From Ciona intestinalis (Eukaryota; Chordata; Ascidiacea; Phlebobranchia; Cionidae): a stretch of DNA of 64,000 bases. The stretch spans positions 180,474 to 244,473 of the forward strand of contig NW_004190376.2 in assembly GCF_000224145.3 (NCBI RefSeq), given 5' to 3'. The notes under the pieces are model-generated. The model was not told the DNA's origin. It ran no database searches and saw nothing but the letters and a program-made list of their open reading frames with translations. Positions 44,985 through 55,024 of the stretch are shown in pieces; position 1 is the first letter of the stretch; each line of letters starts with the position of its first letter. Position numbers and translations under genes: made by a program.

Positions 44985-47900
44985 ATGCGCTTCTCTTTAG
45001 TTATTGGTTTGTTGTGCAGCATATTAACAACAGGTAAGGGAACATTTGTGTTTTCTAAAAAGTTGTTTATCGTTTTGCTACTAAACTGTTGTAGTTTTGT
45101 TTTGTATTTGTAACATATTAGTTTTACCTTGAGTTTTAGGAACTCAGTGAGGATAGCTATACCGCTAAACGTTCACCATGTTTGTCTGTTAAAAAAACAC
45201 CCATGTTATAACTCGAAAGTGCTTAGCATGAGGTGTATGCATACACCATGTGTGCTTGGTGTATAAGAAGGCACTTATATAACCAGACTTCATCTAAAGC
45301 TAAGCAATTTATTCAAACCCAATACACTAACACAACTTATGTTTATTCCCAGGAAACGGACAGCAATGGGTTAATTTATCAAGCTGGCAATACCACGTAG
45401 GATTGCAAAACAAAACATTTCCCGAAGCGAAAAATTCTTGCGCAGCTCTTAATTCGACATTATCTTTATACACGGAATATGTTGTTGTGTATATCAAGAC
45501 TTATATATGGAACTGTTCATGCTCAACGCGTGCGTCAAGTACGAAGGATAAGTTTGTTAGTTTCATTATAAGTACATTCTAAATGCATTTTATATCTATA
45601 TAGTAGGGTGAGGCAAGATGGGACATCCTATTTATTTTACCGTCCCATTTCCACATAACCTATTTATATAAATATATATATAGTAGGTTGGGGTGAGATG
45701 GGACATCCTATTTATTTTATCCCCCATTTCTACATACCCTATATATGTTTGTATATTAGGTTGGGGTAAGATGGTACAGGTTTTCATTTTTCCTTACCGT
45801 CCCGTTTCTTAGTAAACAAAGATTATTTACAGCATTAACGTATCCTCATAAAAGAGCGTTGTTAATTATTAAAATACATTTGAAAATATGAGATAATGTG
45901 CCATCTTACCCCATAGTAATATGAATTTATTTATCTCTTTGAAAATACCATTTATTAAAGGCAACGAATAGAATGGAATTAAATGTCATGTCGTTTATGT
46001 TTGTGTTTATTTGTATGTTATCTCTATATAATTTAAACGATTTTTTCAACAGCAGTTTTTTCGTGATTTCCTGCCCTTTAAAACGTCTAACTTAAGGGAT
46101 GGAAATACCATCAAAACTACGCAAATTTATGCACGCGAAACTTAAAATACACTAAATGTCAATTACTACAATCGTGACCAAACTGTCTAATATAATATTA
46201 AGGGCGTAATTTGTAAAAATAAATCAGCGATTTTTTATAATTAGTTTATCCATAAAGATTGTTGTTTTGCTGTTATACATTCTCTTTTGTTTTAATTAAT
46301 ATTATCTTGAATACTATGTTCGAGGAGGAAGTTCATGTTATGTATTATATAGTTTAACTGCTTGATAAAGTATGGTAGAGTGGGGGAAGATGGGACATCT
46401 TTTCAATATATTTTCTCATCTCATTTGTTAGTAAACAAAGAAAATGGAAAGAATTATAAAACCGCACCCTCACGACTTCCAAAGAACGTTGTTAATTGTT
46501 TAAAACATGATCAGAAAATTTGGATATTATGTGCTGAAGATGTCCCATCTTTCCCCACCCTACTGTATAAATAAATTTTAACTTGTTCCAATGCTGCTAG
46601 TATCCTAATTTTCAATGTTTTAATAGTAAAGCTTGTGTTTATTTTATTCTGACTCAAAAAGCGGACAATACATCAAAGTGACGTAATGTCTATTGTTATT
46701 TTCATTCTTAATCACCCACAAAGTTACATACGTGGTAACTCGTAAGCTGGCACGAGGTGTATGAAACATAACACCCGTGTTATAGCGACTATCGTTGCCA
46801 CACCATGCGAGGATAAAACAAGTTACATTTATTTATTAAAATAGACATAACAATGCATGTTATTATATTCATTCTAGGACCTGTTGACCCAATTTGGTTC
46901 GAATCTGAAGACGGCAAAGCCATATTATTCGATCGGGGCATTCCTCAAAGCACAAACTTTACGAGAACTCTGGCCATCTACGTCTGTCGTCGTAAAATCG
47001 GTAAAACAATCGTTTGGAATCCGAGAGCGAGACCTAATCCATTAATTTCGTCACTAAAACAACACACGTTGCTAAAGTAGACGGGCATGCCGCTATGTTG
47101 GAACCGCAGCCCCCGTTGTTGCCTCTGCTGGCTGTTAAAAACACAAAACTATGTCTACATCCGAATTACTGGCGCGTTTTATGAGATATAGTAGGGTGGG
47201 GGAAGACAGGGCACCTTTAGCACATAACGTCCAAATATCCTGATCGTGTTTTAAAAAATTAACAGCGGTCCATAGGAGTTGTGAGGATACGGTTTTATAA
47301 TTCTTTGAATGTTCTTTGTTTACTACCAAATGGGACGAGATATTAGAATGAAAAGGTGTCCCGTCTTCCCCCACCCTAATATAAATAAAAGAGTTAGATG
47401 TTATTGCGCAAATGTACATCAAACAGGACTGCACACAAATATAAATGCACATATAGTTTGGTTGGGTATATGGAACACCTTTTCATTCCATTTTCTCGTC
47501 CCATTTGGTAGTAAACAAAGAACATTCAAAGAATTATAAAATTGTAACCTCTCGACTCCCATAGACCGTTGTTGATTGTTTAAAACACGATCAGAATATT
47601 TGGATAATATGTGCTAAAGGTGTCCCGTACATCCCACCCTTCTGCATATACAACTGCGCATAGATACAACAACACACGCTACTGTGCGACACCCATAAGA
47701 ATGTTTGTATTTGAAGGTAAATAACACAATTTCCAATCCTTACAGCTGTAACATGGAACTTCACTCATGGATCCAACGCCGAGTATTTCGTGGCACCGTT
47801 ACAGCTTTACACACCTAACGTGGCATCGGAAATTTGCGAATCCCTGAATTCTACACTGGTGATGCTCAAGGATGAAAGAATGCAACGGGAATTTAACACG

Positions 47901-50900
47901 ATTGCTAAAGCAGGTCGGTCTTTATATAGCTATATATTTATTAATGTCTTTATCCCGGAGTCTTGATTAAAGCGCTTTGTCTTGTAACCAAAGGGTACTA
48001 GGTTCGAGACCCGATGGTTTTATCACGTAGGTCCTTGAGTAAGACACTTAGTGGTAATTTTAACTGGTCAGCGAGCGAGGTAAATAAAACAAAACATCCT
48101 TGTTATAACAAGCGTATTTGTCTGAAAAACAGTGAAAACAGCGGAAATAAGGAAATGGGCTGTTGGGGTAATATGGGACAATGTACCTACATCTTATAAG
48201 TCCCACATAATGTACAAAATAAAGTATTTCTAACTTTTGTTTCAGTTGAATTCAACACAACACTTATCAGCGAGCTAAAACTATGGATTGGGTTGAGGAA
48301 CAGAACCTTAACTATTTGTGGGAAGATGGGACGCCTTTTACTGGAAATATTTCTGTGTTTAACCCCGGCGAATATAATCAATCGGATAAATGCGTCGTGT
48401 TGCTGCCGTTTCAAGCGAGGTGGAATAACGCTCGTTGTACGAATACTAGAGGGTTTGGTTGTCAAAGAGCAAGGCATGTTATGACTACAACTCGTAAGTT
48501 GAAAGTCTTAAAGTTTCTGGTTTATTTATAACTTAGATGCGGAAGTCGACTGTGGTTTCGTAATAATGAAAAGTATGAGTCAAGTTACTGATGCTATTGC
48601 AGTGTATGATTAAGCAGACATGGTTTTTGGTTGGTTTGGTCATTTATATCATCATGGGTGGAAACTTGAGTGACTTATCCATGTTTATCCGGTGCTAGTG
48701 AAGAATCTCCCCCCCCCCCCTCACCTTATTTGCTATCCACTAACCCCCTAACCCCTAGGTTAAGGGGTTGAGTGTTAATGGTTAGGGGGTTAGTGGTTAT
48801 AGGGGTTAGTAGTTAATGGTTAGGGGGAAGTGGTTAGCAAATAAGGTGGGGGGAAGACTCTTCACTAGCACCGTTTATCCCTTTTGGAATGAACCCCAAA
48901 ACATAACAAAATGCACAAACAAGAAAGTATCAAGCCTTTTCACTCATGTGGTTTGTTTTCAACCAGATGCAACAACAACAACAGTACAAACAACAATTTC
49001 AACTTCAACAACACTTTCTTCAACAACAACAATAATATTATCAGAAGGTACAGAACCAACACCAACTCCAACATTATCAACAACAACAACAACATTGCCT
49101 GCAACACAAACAACTATAACTGAAGAATCCACAACTTTAAGAAGTAAGTTTGTCTTTATTTTAAGTGGAAGATTACACCAGTATTAAGCAAACATTTCGA
49201 CTTGATGGTAAGAAAATACAAAATGTTAAAGTTTCACAAAGTTTCCTTTTTTTTTTCGGGAGCATTTTTTTTTTATTGTTTTATTTTTTAGGTAATGAAA
49301 TATCAGCAGAAGAAGCAATTGGTAATCTACATTCGATTATTGACTCACTACAGAACATGGGAGATAATAACAAGTCTTACATCACAATGCAGCTTGTTAG
49401 CTTTGAAAAGAACTTAGAAATTCTTTCCTTTGGTGAAAATTTTGTGAATGAAACTTACAAAAATATTTCACGCATCCTAGTGACAAACATAGATATCCCA
49501 AATAATGAAGGGGAGGAATTGATTGCAGAACTCGGGACCAGCAAGATTCAACATTTTACTTTAAATGAAGCAAATTCTGGGAGATTATCACTTGCATTTG
49601 CCGAACTTAAAATTCCACCCAAAGTAATGAACAAGTTTACAAACACAAGTGACCAGATGTCGGCCATTTTTGCTCCCTCTGATCTTCCATTTGTGACTAT
49701 CTCATTGTACGATGTACTTCGGCGAAAGAAATTAAATCCAGGAGTAAAATTTGAAACTTTCACTAAAAATGACAATTCATTTGAACAACAAGCAATTCCT
49801 CGTTTTGGGAAAGTCCCTAATGTGATATTCCAAGACGTTCAATGGAAATGTGAATTTTTTGAACCAGAATCGCAAACATTTTCTTCAACCGGTTGCCACC
49901 ATGAAACATCTGAGGCTGGCGTCACCTCGTGCCATTGTAACCACACAACCATATTCACTGTGTTGTTGTCCGTCAGCCATGTGGTCAATATACCAGAAGG
50001 TGTCCAGGTGAAAATAATAAGATTGTATATATAGGGTAGGGTGGGGGAAGATATGACGCCTTTAGCACATAATATCCAAACACGTCCTGATCGTGTTTTA
50101 AACAATTAACAACGATCTATATGGGAGTTGTGGGGATACGGTTTTATATTTCTTTGAATGTTCTTTGTTTACTACCAAATGGGACGAGGAAATCTAATGA
50201 AAAGGTGTCCCATCTTCCCCCTACCTACTATAATAAAAAGAAACTTTTTTCAGATAAGTTATAATTTATGATTAAAAATGAAGCCGTAGTTTTACCATAA
50301 CAGACTTAGCCCAAATACCACAAATATTCTCCCTAATGCTTAGTGGGCCTACCTTTATCCTAGAGGTTATGGGTTCAAGGCTTGTTTTGCTACCATTGTT
50401 GGTGTATGTAACAAATTAATTATATTATGAGGTATAATAGCCACTGTTATGTTACCATAGACGCCTATCTTTTCAATTGCTTTCTATCTTTATATATTAC
50501 AACTAAAAAGTTAAAACTTATTTTAAGTTTATATCATAGTAACTAAACTATGACATAGTTTATCATTATTGTTTATTCTCACAGGTGTTGACGTACATTT
50601 GCCTCATTATATCATTTCTATGTCTTCTGTTCACCGCCATCATCCTTATAAGGCTGAGGTTGAATTTAAAAAGTGATCGAACGTTCGTTCAAATCAACCT
50701 CGTCATAGCTCTCTTGCTCCTCAATGTGGTGATAATATTTCATGACTTGGCGCTAACCAACGAGCGACTTTGCGCTTTAAGTGCAGCGGCGACTCACTAC
50801 TTTATTTTAGCTGCAGGTAAAAAATTGGTGTGGTGTGTTTTATTGGTTGATGAGATATCATTGTAATGTTGTGATAAACATATGGGACATGGTTTTTTAT

Positions 50901-51454
50901 ATGTGGGCTACTTATCCCAACTGTCTTTTTAATTCATGGGTGTCTTCTTATACACCAGGCACATATGGCACAAACTACTCATAATCAGGATATTTAGGTA
51001 TCATGTACTTAAGGTGTCCTGTCTTCCCCCACCCAAATGTATATATAACAGCATACATGGTGTATTTATACACCTCATACTCACTGTCGAGTTATAACAT
51101 GGGTGTCTTCTTATANNNNNNNNNNNNNNNNNNNNNNNNNNNNNNNNNNNNNNNNNNNNNNNNNNNNNNNNNNNNNNNNNNNNNNNNNNNNNNNNNNNNN
51201 NNNNNNNNNNNNNNNNNNNNNNNNNNNNNNNNNNNNNNNNATCATATATTATCCCAGGCAACGGATCCCCAGTGACACAAGTAGCTCTCATGTACACGAA
51301 CGCCCTACTTAACGGTTTGCAAGGATTCTTCGTGTTTCTTACATATTGCGTCATCAGTCGTGACGTCAACACTGCTATAAAACTCGAATACCAGAGATCT
51401 CGTTTCACAAGAACGAGTTTTGCCAAATCAATGTCGTCGACGTCACGCATGTAA
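44985..51454 (+). CDS. Adhesion-type receptor with two C-type-lectin-like domains and GAIN/GPS
   Basis: Predicted cell-surface adhesion GPCR. Exons: 44985-45033 (signal peptide MRFSLVIGLLCSILTT), 45353-45571 and 46878-47000 (first lectin-like domain), 47746-47913 and 48246-48493 (second), 48967-49143 (Thr-rich stalk), 49292-50007 (GAIN and GPS), 50585-50816 (TM1-2 and start of TM3), 51258-51454 (TM7 and tail). The exon 2 donor GTACAT is chosen by phase. The second lectin domain shows LKLWIGL, YLWEDGTPF, KCVVLLPF, RWNNARC and FGCQ. The usual EPN/QPD site reads PGEYNQ, so classical calcium-dependent sugar binding is doubtful. GPS: SCHCNHTTIFTVLL, with a cleavage-competent His-Thr-Thr. One base seems missing near 48290 (WIGL and NLNYLWEDG are in different frames). 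Late TM3 to TM6 is not visible; a 125-N gap lies in that intron. A broken gene cannot be excluded. Confidence 0.82.
45195..45270 (-). repeat. Single 71-bp minisatellite unit
   Basis: ACACCCATGTTATAACTCGA, GCATGAGGTGTATGCATACA and GCTTGGTGTATAAGAAGGCA, in intron 1 of the lectin receptor. Confidence 0.75.
45601..45922 (+). mobile_element. Cluster of three MITE pieces (TAGTAGGGTGGGG family)
   Basis: Two left-end fragments (45601 and 45681, each TAGTAGG-TG-GG-AAGATGGGACATCC) are followed by a diverged near-full copy from about 45753 to 45922. Confidence 0.65.
46374..46565 (+). mobile_element. 190-bp MITE copy
   Basis: TGGTAGAGTGGGGGAAGATG to TTCCCCACCCTACTG, in lectin receptor intron 2. Confidence 0.85.
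46725..46830 (+). mobile_element. SINE-tail repeat copy
   Basis: AACTCGTAAGCTGGCACGAG, GTGTATGAAACATAACACCC and CACCATGCGAGGATAAA, ending about 45 bases before lectin receptor exon 3. Confidence 0.65.
47189..47381 (-). mobile_element. 190-bp MITE copy, reverse
   Basis: TAGTAGGGTGGGGGAAGACA to CCCCCACCCTAATA, in lectin receptor intron 3. A second copy follows within 75 bases in the opposite orientation. Confidence 0.85.
47454..47647 (+). mobile_element. 190-bp MITE copy with worn ends
   Basis: TAGTTTGGTTGGGTATATGG, a good internal body, and CCCGTACATCCCACCCTTCT. Confidence 0.75.
47945..48075 (+). mobile_element. tRNA-derived SINE fragment
   Basis: B-box-like GGTTCGAGACC at 48001-48011, then TCCTTGAGTAAGACACTTAG, the family body. 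In lectin receptor intron 4. Confidence 0.55.
48691..48872. mobile_element. Foldback element with 8-bp target duplication and TTAGGGG-rich centre
   Basis: Arms GGTGCTAGTGAAGAATCTCC and the reverse complement at 48853-48872 match, extending through CACCTTATTTGCTA-CCACT. Flanked by GTTTATCC at 48683-48690 and 48873-48880. The centre is made of GGTTAGGGGGTTAGTGG-type blocks. It sits between the exons for the second lectin domain and the Thr-rich stalk. Confidence 0.85.
50032..50230 (-). mobile_element. 190-bp MITE copy after lectin receptor exon 7
   Basis: TAGGGTAGGGTGGGGGAAGA to CCCCCTACCTACTA; begins 25 bases after the exon 7 donor. Confidence 0.85.
50325..50415 (+). mobile_element. tRNA-derived SINE fragment
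   Basis: GTTATGGGTTCAAGGCTTGT (B-box-like), then TGCTACCATTGTTGGTGTAT, as in other heads of this family. Confidence 0.5.
50983..51040 (+). mobile_element. MITE right-end fragment
   Basis: AATCAGGATATTTAGGTATC and GTGTCCTGTCTTCCCCCACC; the left part is absent. Confidence 0.65.
51050..51115 (+). repeat. 71-bp minisatellite unit at a gap edge
   Basis: CATGGTGTATTTATACACCT and GTCGAGTTATAACATGGGTG run into the N block, so the gap probably holds more units, and possibly receptor exons. Confidence 0.75.
51116..51240. other. Assembly gap (125 N) in the receptor's last intron
   Basis: The N block lies between the TM1-3 exon and the TM7 exon. The roughly 170 residues needed for late TM3 to TM6 would not fit in 125 bases, so either the gap size is nominal or the exons are absent. 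Confidence 0.8.
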
Positions 51455-51904
51455 AGGTATATGACGTCACTAACGCTGTGCATATTCTTGTTACGTCATC
51501 ATTGAAATGAAGCGAAACACGCGGATCATTTTTTATTACATTCTTTAAATTGTTGTGATGTCATAATGCTGCAGATTTTAGTGTTAAATATTAAAAGCGC
51601 TTAAGATGACGTCATATTTACCTGTTTCTTCAAATACACTGACGCAGAAATGTTTTCTTTCAAAGAGAAAAATACGTTTCAAGTATTTTTATAGATGTTT
51701 CTTTGTATGGCAGACGAAAAGACAGTCAAATTCAACAAAAAAATCGACAGAAGATTTCCTTAGACTTACGAACAATCGGTTACTTTGTAATTAACAATTT
51801 CAATGACCATTTTGGCAGAACTGTAAAAATTGAATGAAAAAATACTGGCTTCCAATTTGGTCATTAATATAAAAAAAAAGTGAAAAAAAAAAAAACCTTA
51901 ATGC

Positions 51905-52035
51905 TTATAGAGGAATGAATCTCGTGCTACAGGAAACCTAACAGACAAAAATCAAGTCCAATCAATTGTTTAATAAAAGATCTATATTTTGTGCGTAAAT
52001 GGCACTTTCAGTCTCAAACAGAATCTACATAGCCT
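51905..52035 (+). repeat. Dispersed repeat (AAATCAAGTCCAA family)
   Basis: CTCGTGCTACAGGAAACCTA, AAATCAAGTCCAATCAATTG and AATGGCACTTTCAGTCTC match 5395-5640 and 37190-37320. Confidence 0.55.
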
Positions 52036-52395
52036 ATATATATACTACAGGCAAAATGCTTATCTTATCAGTAAAACGTGTTTCGCGCAAGTCGCTCCGC
52101 ATTAGTGTCTTAATCTTTCAGTAAATGAGATCATTTAGAAGATTGTTACCTTGAAGAAGGTTTTAAATTTTCAGTCTGGTTGAGTTTTGAATTAGTTGAG
52201 AAAACGCTGGACAAAATCCCCGCTGAAGTGATGCTACGTATCAGGTTTGGTTTGACTTTCGTATATATTGAATGTTTTGTAAAATAGTTTAAAAACTGCA
52301 TTTATTATAATTTGTTTTAAACGTTTTACTGTTATAATACAAGCCTTTTTAATCGTGGTTTATAATGGCCAAACATTCAAGTTATGATACACCTA

Positions 52396-52605
52396 TAGTA
52401 GAGTGAGGAAAGACGGGACACTTTTTATTTTCTCGTCTCATTTGGTATTAAATAAAAAACATTCAAAGAATTTCAAAGAAAACATTCAAAGAATAGACCA
52501 CATTCTCACGACTCCCATAGATCGTTGTTAATTGTTCGAAACACGATCAGGATATTTGAATATTATGTGCTACAGGTGTCCCATCTTACCCCACCGCGCG
52601 GTCTA
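52396..52605 (+). mobile_element. 190-bp MITE copy with a small internal duplication
   Basis: TAGTAGAGTGAGGAAAGACG to CTTACCCCACCGCGC; the AACATTCAAAGAATT segment is duplicated. Confidence 0.75.
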
Positions 52606-53007
52606 TATAACTGTGCCAAGGGTCAGTTGCCTAACGATTCCACGGATTCTTATCCCAAGGGTAAACTAAAACTTTAATCAAAATATAATTATTTCCTATC
52701 CATGCACCTTTCAAACCGGTACAAGGGTTTCATGGAATGTTTAGACGGTGCACCGAATGCGATCGATCCTTCTGCAAAGTAATTCCCCTGAAAATGCAGT
52801 TTGATTAAACTGAATGTCTGTTAGAGGATTAAAGACATTAAGTAGGCTTATCAAAACCGCTTAGATTAAAGTGAATAAAAGCGGATCCAATCAAGCTTAA
52901 GGATTGAAGCTACTGATCAATGATTAGAAAGCTATATAAGTAGAGGAGCCGCACCAAAGAATATAATAGACCAAATGTATTATAGTCTGAATGTGGGGGT
53001 GGTAATA

Positions 53008-53202
53008 TAGTACTGTGGGGTAAGATGGATACTGTTCGCATCTAAAAATCCTATATTTTCTGGTGGCGTTTTTCCCAAATAACAACACTATTTTAGAGTC
53101 GTGAGTCTACGGTTATATATTTCTGCAAATGTATTTTGTTTGCTACCAAATAGAACGAGAAAAGAGAATGAAAACATGAGCCATCTTACCCCAACCTAAT
53201 AC
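53008..53202 (-). mobile_element. Diverged MITE copy
   Basis: TAGTACTGTGGGGTAAGATG, a damaged body and CCATCTTACCCCAACCTAAT; close in type to the copy at 4310-4568. Confidence 0.65.
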
Positions 53203-53334
53203 AATGTATAATTAATAAGCAAGCGTTGAATATGAGAGCCATATAATTCTGGTTGAATTAAGGTTTTTCTTTCTGTACTTTATCGATTACAGTAAACTTT
53301 GATTTCGTTATTAAGTTTGTAGTTGATTTGTGGC

Positions 53335-53465
53335 CTGTAACCTAGTACAACCTAAACCCGTGTCGCAGCTTCGCTTTACAAAGTCGCCACAAATCCGTTG
53401 GCGGAACGCTTAATGCTGATTGCACCAACGCATTGATTACTAACGAGTTGTACAGTATACGGTAT
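53335..53465 (+). mobile_element. Worn tRNA-derived SINE
   Basis: GTGGCCTGTAACCTAGTACA, then GCTTAATGCTGATTGCACCA and TGATTACTAACGAGTTGT, an eroded version of the family body. Confidence 0.4.
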
Positions 53466-54592
53466 ACGTGTGTATAGTCGCAAGGTTTTCATTCATTTAA
53501 GGTTTGGTTTCAGGAAGAAATTACTATAATGTTGTTGTGTAAGAAGTTGGAAAATTATATTTTAGTGTTATAATAAGTCAGATGTAAAACACCTATATTA
53601 CAGATCAGAAAAAATGACATCGTTTTAATCAAAATTAAGTTTACAAAAGTTCAATTAATAAAACTCTATGCAAATTTAAACTCGATATTTAATTTTTTTA
53701 ACGCTTAATTAAAAGCCCAAGCCCTACAACCAGCCCAAGATTTTCTTATTTTATCGGCTTTTAATTTATTATAAACATTATCTTTGGTTTGTGTCTGGGA
53801 ATTTAATATGCAAATGATGTATTGAAATAGATGGGGTATCGTACCATTTTTAATATGCAAATTTAAAGCGGACACTAAATTATTGTAACGTCTAACTAAT
53901 ATCTCAAAGTCGATAACCACTCAACGCTAAACTTTATTTTCTCAGCTTTAAATTAAAACTAAACATAGTAATTTCGCTTATGTTTTGGGTTACAATATGT
54001 AAATGATATATTTGAATAGTATCGTATTATTTATAGTGAGCAATGCCTCATTATTTATTCATGTCGAGTTCCCCGTATATACTTGCTAAGTCACCTTATC
54101 CATAAGTATGAACCGAGTTGAACCGTTGTTAATTATGATTAAGTCTCACCTGTCCCTCTATCTAACAACGCTGTCTGGTTAGAACGAAAATTGAAGGTCA
54201 CCAAGTACAAAGTTCCCCGATAGCTTTATACTGTAGGGGTTTAAAAAAAGTTACCTTCCAAAGTACTGTAACGACTACGAGTGTGTGCATAAAGTCACTT
54301 CGTCAAAGCCTCATTGCCGTGTCGTGTCGATACGTCGATAAGACGGCAATACTTGACTTTGCAGAAGCTAAAATCGTTAACAATGAGAGAAGTTGTTTTA
54401 TATAGTAGCAAGTGCGGCTTGGCGTTGATACAGTACTTTAGTTAAGGCAGATAAATTGCGGGATTGTGGGTTTAGAAAACGTAGTTTTCGTTGGTTAAGT
54501 TATTAAATCATTTGCCTAAAACGCAAGTTTTAATAAAAGTGCAGAATTGTAGCTTTTATACGTGTGTTTAAATTGCTTTGCGATAGGGTGTT

Positions 54593-54785
54593 ATAGTACG
54601 GTGGGTGAAGATGGGACACCTTAGCACATAATATTCAAATATCCCGATCGTGTTTTAAACAATTAAAAACGATCTATGAAAGTCGTCAGGATACGGTTTT
54701 ATAATTCTTTGAATTTTCTTTGTTTACTACCAAATGGGACTAGAAAGTTAAATGAAAAGGTGTCCCATCTTTCCCCATCCTACTA
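54593..54785 (-). mobile_element. 190-bp MITE copy
   Basis: TAGTACGGTGGGTGAAGATG, CACCTTAGCACATAATATTC, ending TTTCCCCATCCTACTA. Confidence 0.85.
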
Positions 54786-55024
54786 TCGCAAGCTTTGCGC
54801 TCGAAAAGGTGTTAGAGTAGTATATACCAACACTCGGCATGCCTCACTGAATAAGACGATGCAATTATAGTTTAGAATTTCTGTACTTCGGCGTTTATAA
54901 ACTGCCTCAGCGGGACCTCAGTGAAGACCTGCTTAAACGAATGTTCACATTTCTTAACAACGCTCTTAAAGTTTTTTTTTTACATAGAAAATGTAAATAG
55001 TGAAAACCACATACGTTGTAAAAG

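Larger units (their letters stand above)
51455..55024. other. Spacer downstream of the lectin receptor
   Basis: No exon recognised. It contains TGACGTCA octamers (51462, 51607), a dispersed repeat (51905-52035), two MITE copies, a worn SINE (53335-53465) and a third MITE copy (54593-54785). The rest is AT-rich and featureless. Confidence 0.55.

Noticed and set aside
44616..45037. Overlapping 100- and 115-residue open frames on opposite strands
   Set aside because: Neither has domain features. The receptor's real first exon (44985-45033) lies in a different frame there.
48720..48840. Internal telomere remnant
   Set aside because: The TTAGGGG-like blocks are irregular and lie inside an element with inverted ends and an 8-bp duplication, so they belong to that element.
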